A stretch of DNA of 64,000 nucleotides from Cytidiella melzeri. Its lineage: Eukaryota > Basidiomycota > Agaricomycetes > Polyporales > Irpicaceae. The stretch lies in assembly GCA_022592445.1 (NCBI GenBank), contig JABYQR010000240.1, positions 1-64,000 on the forward strand, given 5' to 3'. The translations under genes and the position numbers were made by a program. How positions within the stretch are numbered: the first letter of the stretch is position 1; each line of letters begins with the position of its first letter. A model generated the notes under the pieces. The model did no database searches. It was not told the origin of the DNA and saw only the letters and a program-made list of their open reading frames with translations. Of the stretch, positions 57,295 through 64,000 are shown in pieces.

Positions 57295-58679
57295 GGTACG
57301 GAGCTGCACGGGACAGCAGCCTGAGAGCGAGGGTGCTGAGTGGGCATCGCAGAGGACACACGAGGGTGGAGAGGGAGGAGGTACTTGTATCTCTACCTTC
57401 GAGTGCGCCACAGGAATTCCCGGTCCAACAATCGGAAACAGAACGTTCCTGCGAGATAGTGGTATTGACTCGTTGATGCCAGTGTGCTTCAAATTACAGG
57501 TGAACGATCCCGATAGGTGGTCCAATAACTTGTATACCTGCCTACATCACTGCCACAGGTAAGAGAAGGGTGAATTTACTCACAATTGCCGTGCGATGCG
57601 CCTTTGTAACTGGAGGACTGCGACCTGGTCTAGCAGAGAAGGTTGAGCGCCCCGTTGTGGTCGGGTGAAGCTCTGCTAGATCTGACGGCAGGTCAGTGAT
57701 GACCCTCAAGAGAGAGTTGTTCACGATTGTCATGAAATGCCAGATATGTCTCGCGCGCAGAGCATGTGAGCCCAGGAACCTCCCACAGAGGAGATCGGTT
57801 GCGGCGAGGAACACTGCGTCGATGCACACAGCGAAATCTTCTGCATCGTCAGCTTCCGTGCTCGGTGGAGGTTCTCTGTGAGCTGTAGGGAAAATCCATC
57901 TCACTTTGATTGATTCGTCAGTGGCTCAGTTCGGAGCCATAAGCCCAAGCATAGTAGAGATGCGACTACTGTCGGTACGCACTGGGTACTGAGTACTGAG
58001 TACCGCGCGGGGTACTGATGCAGGGCCACAAAATGAATAACAAGTCATATCATACTGGGGTGCCCGGAGACGTGCGGTCGTTTTACTTGCGCATGGTGTA
58101 TTGCTTTGCGCGACGATGAGATGAATATGGTAAGCCTGAGAGAGGTTGCAGCAAGCTCAATAAGGCTGTAAGTACAGCAGCTTGAAATGTTAGACCGCAT
58201 AAAATTGTTACGTAATCTGATGCAGACCACACAGGCGCCCTAAGAGCGTCCACAACAAACCACGAACTTGAACACCTTCAAGTTGAAAGACAGAGTAAGC
58301 AGGCCACGAACCTTCAAGTTATACGAGCTTATTTTCTCTCAGCAAAGCTGTGAATTATGTGTCAGTCACGCTTCATGGCTGGCAGCATCGCTGACCTTGC
58401 GGTTGTTCATCGGAGGTCACGATGTCCTACAGCAATCTCTGTAACGTTACCCTCCACACGAAATGGTATTCCTTTCAGCAGCATCGTGACCCCCAGAATG
58501 AATTCAGAATTCTTGACCTTGACTTACCGCCGAGTTATAGGCTAATATGAATGGCCGTGCTGGCCATTGACATTGCACATAAAACATAGTGTGCACCCAC
58601 TTGGATTTGCGTGAGTGGCTCTCTCTCTCTCTCTCTCTCTCCTTTGCATACTTTCCCGCTGCCATCAAAAGTGCACAAG
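57295..58679. other. Intergenic region between divergent host genes
   Basis: The left end is the promoter of the minus-strand DUF6533 gene and the right end that of the plus-strand esterase. A 120-codon minus-strand frame at 57542-57904 (MRWIFPTAHREPPPSTEADD...) has no recognised motif and could be chance. 58616-58643 is a (CT)n microsatellite in the presumed 5' UTR of the esterase, a common pyrimidine-rich feature near fungal transcription starts. Confidence 0.45.
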
Positions 58680-60442
58680 ATGCTCTGCACAATTCTGAGC
58701 GGTATCGTTGCGATTTCTAGCTTGATATTTTCGGCCGTCGCTCTGCCGCAGTCCGCCTCGTCCCCGGCCGTCGAGTTGGACTCGGTGCCCAGCAGCATAC
58801 ACGATACGGTAGATATTCACAACCCGCAAATACATTATCATGGTCGTTGGGATAATCTGCAAGGCACTTGGTGGTAACACGACTTCAATCCTCTCCCGAA
58901 ATTCACTCGTAACTGACAAAGCTACATTTGAAGGGCTGGCTCAGGCCTGAAGCTTCACGTCAATAACCTGCAAACCCTTACTTTGAATCTCGGGCCTCAC
59001 ACAACCTCTCCGCTCACTTCTGTTGGAGTTTCCGTTGATTATGGGTCTTACACCACAGTCAATGTATCTGCAGGCGCAAACGCCATACCACTGCCCACCA
59101 AGAAGGGGAGTGGTGACGCTGCTAGTGTCGTCCGAATCACTACAGAGGGCTGGCAGGATAATCGGATGCAGCTCGAGTCCATTGATATCAACCGTGTTCG
59201 CAGGATTCCATCATTGATTGGAATCAACTCTTACTTGTCGAATCATGCAGGGAGCAATCCTCGAGTCTTATACCCCGTCGCAAATCAGGTTTCAAGTGAT
59301 CGGAGATTCGTTGTCTGCTGTGCGTTTGGCCATTTCACCATCTTTGCCGCATTTCTTTCGCCTATTATATTAAGGCCCACTTTGATTTAGGGTCAATACC
59401 TTCCTCAGGGTGTGTTACAAGCGTGGCCGGTCCTAACTACCGAGTTTCTGAAGGCTGAGCTCAACGTCAACGCACAACCTGGAGCAGCGCTCAAGGTGTG
59501 TTTCTCTCTCATCAGACATAAAGGTGTTTTGATATAACTGTCCACAGGATATTCCTGCCTGGGGAAACGTACACGGCGTTAGCTACGAGTTCTTCAAGGT
59601 GAGTACTGGCCCGGATATCCAACGAATGTATTCGAATTATTTTTCGTAGACAGAAGATACAGGCTACTATTACACGACGGACCACAACTACACCACACCA
59701 TGGGACTTTTCAAAAGACCAGCCTGCTCCCACCCACATCGTCATCCACATTGGGTACTTCATTTCTTTCAAAAATATCGAAGCCTTTTTCTCACCTCCCC
59801 ATCAGCGCAAATGACGCCTCTCAAAACGTGACTTCCACCGACTTTGAACAAGTAAGCGAAAACAGGAGTAAACGTTGAAACTCGTGCCGCAGCTCACACT
59901 CGATCCAGACATACCTAACCTTCGTCACTCGGCTTCGCACAATATATCACACCCAGCCGATCCTCGTCTTCACACCAGTCAGTTACCGCCTTTTCAAAAC
60001 TTGCCCCGTTTGCCCCTCGCTGACCAAACACACGTCCGTCTGTCCGTAGTGGGGTTGGCCCGCATCCGACGGGTCCATCAGCTACTACTATCCAGGGAGC
60101 TACTCAAAAATCGTGAACGACCTGTACGCATCATGTTGCAAACTTTGAAGCAGTTGTGACACTAACTCACCGTATCTGCTTAGACACGCTCTCGGAGATG
60201 AAAACGTCTTCCTCGTCAACACGACAGGCTGGATAAGATGGCAAGACGTGTTCCCCGAGTGAGTGATGATGAGTCCTCGGACATCTTGTTCTGCTAACAA
60301 TGTAAAATTTCCTTGTTTCTTCTTCTTGTGCAGCAACACGCATCCGACCGTTGAGGGCCACCAGCGTATCGCAGGGTTCTTTGAAGAGTGGCTGGCGGAG
60401 TGGGGTTTGAAGCCCCAGGCGTCTTGGCCGACGCAGCCTTGA
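58680..60442 (+). CDS. Secreted SGNH/GDSL esterase, CE2-like
   Basis: The multi-exon gene starts MLCTILSGIVAISSLIFSAV, a signal peptide. Next is a beta-rich N-terminal domain (IHYHGRWDNLQGTWW, GLKLHVNNLQTLTLNLG, YGSYTTVNVSAGANAIPLP) resembling the jelly-roll domain of carbohydrate esterase family 2. The SGNH domain follows. Block I is QVIGDSLSAGQYLPQGVLQA with the catalytic Ser, block III IVIHIGANDASQ, and block V DNTHPTVEGHQRIAGFF with the catalytic Asp and His. The stop is at 60440-60442 after SWPTQP. Likely role: deacetylation of plant or fungal polysaccharides outside the cell. The exons I could join keep frame. The exon around 59880-60160 was not fully resolved. The CE2 label is less certain than SGNH esterase. 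Confidence 0.86.
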
Positions 60443-60848
60443 GAATTGGCTTGATGTCAAACCGCAACAGAGCGGTATGTATGTAAAATCAGCAAGCGAT
60501 ATATGAGGCTCTTGATATTTTCCCCCCTCACAAACTTACTTGCCCGCACGCACGCTCAATACAGGCAAAACCTCGTCGTTTAGCTAGTAAATTCTATTGA
60601 ATGCTTTTGATACAGATCATTCTCTAAGATCTCTATGAATATGAGAGTTGTACAATGTTGGATATGCGATGAGAGCGGTAAATAATGCGATGGTATAGCG
60701 CTGACTTGAGTGGGTATAAACGTTCTATGAGGGTTTGCCGAAGATGGACCTGCGTGGACCAAAGCGAGGAGTGCTTGAAAAGGTCTTGACAATACCGCGT
60801 GACGACCGTCCTTGGAGAGAGCATAGTTGTCCCAAGTGGTAGACTAAC
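60443..60848. other. Convergent 3' flanks
   Basis: Between the esterase stop and the stop of the minus-strand hypothetical gene. No coding signal. It should contain both 3' UTRs. Confidence 0.4.
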
Positions 60849-61483
60849 CTATTTCATCAACTCCAGGTCGGCTCGAACTGTATCTCTGCCAACGCTATAC
60901 AGCCCAACGAGCATGACTGTCGACAAGTCAAACGGGGGTGTCGACGCTCCCAAGAAGAACTGCATGCAGTCAGGGTCCTTTGGTTGGCTTTTTAATTTCT
61001 GTGAACGTTACCACACGTATGATGAGACACTTGGGCGCATATGTAGCATATATGACACGTACTGTAGTAAGTCGATATATCTCCGATGCAACTTGACATG
61101 CGAGGTCCCCGCGCGTGATAGGCCCACGAGGTGTTTGCATTTCAATAGTCCGTCTTACATCCTGTGTTGGATGTGAAGGCCACTGCGAAAATGTTGAGCG
61201 ATGGTGGTCAAATAGTTGAGAAATGTGCACTTACAGATATCACGTGGAATATTCTGGGAGCTCCGAGGTTAATAAGGTCGTCGCCGTTAAGCACGACCTT
61301 TCGCAGGTCTTTTCCGCTCTCCAGAGCCACGCTCAAATCCAGAACCGACACTCCGTATCCAACTGGTTTCCCAGGACTATCGAACGAGACTAGTGTAGTT
61401 TTTCCGGACTTCTGTGTGTGAGTGCAGCCGGGCAGAACGTAACGGTTTTTGAAGCCACAGGGATGGGGAATAATGGGCTGCAT
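60849..61483 (-). CDS. Agaricomycete-type hypothetical protein (172 aa)
   Basis: The three exons on the minus strand are 61483-61235, 61182-61063 and 60998-60849, joined in phase 0, giving 172 aa. The protein begins MQPIIPHPCGFKNRYVLPGC, has GKPVGYGVSVLDLSVALESG, then IFHVISWPSHPTQDVRRTIE and TPRGPITRGDLACQVASEIY. It ends DLSTVMLVGLYSVGRDTVRA plus DLELMK. The W-P-x-H ... GPITRGxL arrangement resembles a common uncharacterised protein type of Agaricomycetes (WPGYxH ... G-x-x-TRxxLG). No enzymatic motif is visible. All exons are open and short introns have good GT-AG borders. Confidence 0.68.
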
Positions 61484-62472
61484 TATGATTATGAGGGCGA
61501 AACTGAGAAATTGAGGGCTGAAGTAGCGTTTGAGGTACGTAGATGGGCATTTTGGGTTCGAAGTCGTCCAGGATTTATACTGAGCACCAGACAATGTACG
61601 GCCAAGAGAGCAAAGCAAAAGCAAAAGCAAGTCAAAGAGCGGTGTGATATAGGACAAGCAGTGTGCGCCACCCAGTTCCGCTGGCCCAAGGCAGGCCTAT
61701 GTCCAAAGAGACACGTTGATTCCGATAAACAGACTTGTTCTTCGTAAAAGGCCCCTGCGCTTAATGTGAACCGCTGTGACCAGAGCAACATTTGAAAGAG
61801 ATTCGGAACGAGGTGACGGGAGGCTGGCAGATAGTGACGAGTGATATGGTGAAGAGCCTCTGCACGAGCTGCGACCTGAAAGAAACTGTGATTGCAAAAT
61901 GCCGCATCTCCGTCATTCGCAAATCACATTCAAAGCATAGATATCGTATGATTGGTGGCTTGCATGTTTACTTACCGGACTATGTCGCCCTTCACATCTG
62001 CATTGCGAGTGAAGTAGTGGGCTACATGCTGTGCGGGCCAAGCGGCTTGTAGCGCTCGCGCCTCGTGCTGTCAAAGAGGCCAGGGCCATGACCCAAAGCC
62101 AAAAGCCCTCTATGCCTGTGCCAGTGGGACAATTTTGTTCTTCCAAAAAATGGTGGTCGGCCTCGGAAGAACATCCGTCGCGGCCATGTAGCAGAAAACC
62201 GACGAGGATGAACATGCAGCGACCATAGCCTCCGGCTGTGCGCTGTCATTATGTCTGCAATGTCGCGGTGACGATGACCTGATATGTTGCAGTTGGTTTC
62301 CAGTCGATTGTGAGGGCAAGCAGAGCGTGGTGGTCGCATCTCGTACACATGAGCGTCGCGTTCGAACGGTCATTCGGCGTGGTATGCCACTGTCACATAA
62401 CCACGTGAATGTGACATTCAGTTTCTAGGTTAGGCGCTTCATGTTACAACTTGAAGCTTGTCCAGCAACAGC
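61484..62472. other. Gap without a supported gene
   Basis: Open frames on both strands lack recognisable motifs. The two ends must hold the divergent promoters of the 61483 gene (-) and the uS19m gene (+). Confidence 0.4.
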
Positions 62473-62916
62473 ATGCATCCCTCGCTGGTAGTTAGTGGTT
62501 CACGGTCAGCATGGAAAGGTATGTGCTTTAAAATGACTCATGTAAATTTGCTTATGCCTAGTATTAGGCCCGTTTTTTGTTTCATTCCCTAATTTGAAGC
62601 AAGCCATAGAAAACAATATTGCCATCAAAACCGATGCTCGTGGATGCACAATCCTCCCAAATTTCGTCGGGTATGTCAAACGCACTTATTGCTCTGCTGA
62701 ATGCATCGCTGAAAGGCGAGTGTACAGCGCGCGATTTGAAGTTCACAATGGTCAGACACACGTGCCTGTAATGGTAACGCAGGAGATGGTCGGTCATAAG
62801 CTGGGAGAGTTCGCGCAGACGAGGAAGAGGTTCAAGTACAGGTGCGTAATGTTGTGGCAGACTTGCTCACAACTGGACTTACACATCAAATACACAGGGC
62901 TACGAAGAACAAATAG
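62473..62916 (+). CDS. Mitochondrial small-subunit ribosomal protein uS19m
   Basis: The four exons are 62473-62518, 62568-62670, 62728-62841 and 62898-62916, all keeping frame, giving 93 aa. The spliced protein reads [75 protein letters not shown]. This is the bacterial-type S19 fold (KGPFV, VHNGK, HKLGEFAPTR). The bacterial-type sequence, its length and the lack of a cytosolic uS19 extension indicate the mitochondrial ribosome, where uS19 sits in the head of the 37S subunit and contacts tRNA. The last exon is only 19 nt. The start at 62473 is the first in-frame ATG before SRSAWKG. Confidence 0.94.
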
Positions 62917-63801
62917 AGCAACCCCACGTCGATAATGTTCTGTATTACACTAATATCGCCTATCTATCTCTATCCCAACAACTGCAGCTGCCTGCGGGTA
63001 GTTGTGCACATGAATACAGCAGGTGCTTGGCAATTCTCGGCTCGAGGGCTGTCGGAGTTGCTGTCAGTGTTTGGGCATTTAGGCAGAGGATTGGTAGCGA
63101 ATTGTTTTCACGGAGCAATCACATTTATCAAACGCAAACTCAAGCTTGGCCCACAAGACGGATGCACGAACTCGGAAAGGTCCGCAAGGGAACGGCTTTG
63201 AAAGCGACCCAGAGGCATAGCGCTAGGAGGTGGCCAAGATAAGTGGTTGATGACTTCTGCTAATGCGCTACACCAATTTAGTCACGCCACATTGAGTGCT
63301 ATTGATATAGGTCATCTCAAAGCAGGACTAGGGATACAGAAAAGGTATTTACTTAGGCCAGGACAGCGTCGGCTGGGAACACCTATAGCCTGAGTTAGAC
63401 TCGCCAGCCAGTCGAGACACAAGTTGTTACACGCGTCAACCGAGACAAGCAAAGGAGACACGCGAACTTGTGAGGAACGGCTGGGGAAGAGCGTAAGCCT
63501 GAGTAGGAGTCTCAGCGAGTCGCTTCACCAAGTTTGGCGCGAATTAAAAGAGCCACCTTCTTGCGCTCCCGGGCCAGGTTTGGTTTAAGGCTTGCTCACC
63601 TTGTCGCCACTAAGTATATTCGTTTCACACAACCCGCATGAAATGACCTCTTTAGATTACAGCATCTCTAACGAAGTCGAAGCGTTTATCCAAAAGCTAG
63701 GTAGTCCCATAAAAGTGCTCTATCATAATTAGTTGGTTCCCTCTGCGAGCCAGCCTCACAATCCTCTCCACCCTCGGAACATCAGCACAACCAGAAGAAC
63801 T
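62917..63801. other. Gap between uS19m and the acyl-CoA synthetase
   Basis: No gene is supported. It holds the 3' flanks of the two neighbouring genes. Confidence 0.4.
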
Positions 63802-63954
63802 CTAGAGATTCGCTTTGGGCACATTATACCGACCCGCATTGACGTCGTCTCTCAGGATCCGCCTCAGGATCTTCCCACTAGGGTTCCTCGGCATAGCGTC
63901 GATGATGTATACCTCCTTCAGCCACTTGTATTTGGACTTTGCATCCGACACGTG
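63802..63954 (-). CDS. Acyl-CoA synthetase / 4-coumarate-CoA ligase-like, last exon only
   Basis: The last exon on the minus strand encodes 50 aa ending at a TAG at 63802-63804. It contains YKWLKEVYIIDAMPRNPSGK followed by ILRRILRD, the C-terminal core of adenylate-forming enzymes. The Lys in PSGKILRR is the catalytic lysine of the thioester-forming conformation. An intron with an AG acceptor begins at 63955 and the rest of the gene lies beyond the window. The protein should activate a carboxylic acid to its CoA thioester. The C-terminus (NVPKANL) does not end in a clear SKL-type peroxisome signal. Confidence 0.88.
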   Translation of the reverse strand, partial: HVSDAKSKYKWLKEVYIIDAMPRNPSGKILRRILRDDVNAGRYNVPKANL

Positions 63955-64000
63955 CTACCAAGAAAATCGGCTCAGTTGACTGAAACACCCTCGATTTGGA

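Noticed and set aside
57254..57562. Plus-strand 102-codon frame antisense to the DUF6533 start
   Set aside because: It overlaps the confirmed first exon on the other strand and has no motif.
61380..61405. AACGAGACTAGTG resembling the MITE end
   Set aside because: It lies inside the open coding exon of the 61483 gene and has no inverted partner.

Overview
The window reads as nuclear DNA of a filamentous basidiomycete, most likely an Agaricomycete. The genes carry many 45-70 bp GT-AG introns. The recognisable families are fungal (Zn2Cys6 regulator, GH3, CE2-like esterase), and several proteins resemble basidiomycete families I know as DUF6589, DUF6698 and DUF6533. Transposons fill much of the sequence. 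I cannot name the species from sequence alone.

Layout. 1-5.4 kb: retrotransposon debris, an unrecognised proline-rich ORF, and a DUF6589-like gene (-) broken by an LTR. 5.9-9.4 kb: an intact-looking Zn2Cys6 transcription factor (-). About 9.4-13.8 kb: little coding signal, with one intron-containing tRNA-Ile (AAU). 13.6-19.8 kb: a tandem segmental duplication of a two-gene unit, a small putatively secreted protein followed by a La RNA-binding protein. The second La copy is intact. The first is a pseudogene carrying a miniature LTR element and a MITE. 20-26.8 kb: a DUF6698-like fragment split by a solo LTR, then a truncated Ty3/gypsy element (-). 27-30.5 kb: a candidate secreted protein and a GH3 pseudogene. 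30.9-45.6 kb: copia-family LTRs bracketing an orphan two-exon gene, a complete PIF/Harbinger transposon, a 140-bp satellite array with higher-order structure, and a decayed copia Gag-Pol. 45.6-49 kb: a solo LTR, an inverted copy of the 20-kb region, and a third secreted-protein paralogue. 49-55.2 kb: a decayed Tad-like LINE (-). 55.6-64 kb: a gene-rich host segment with a DUF6533 membrane protein, an SGNH/CE2-like esterase, an Agaricomycete-type hypothetical protein, mitochondrial ribosomal protein uS19m, and the 3' end of an acyl-CoA synthetase.

There is no operon-like or cluster logic linking the host genes. The best candidates for something undescribed are the three-member small secreted/membrane-anchored family that co-duplicated with La, the orphan gene enclosed by copia LTRs, the TRIM-like element with identical LTRs, and the higher-order satellite beside the Harbinger element. 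Gene models were spliced by eye from GT-AG signals and reading-frame continuity, so exon edges are predictions.
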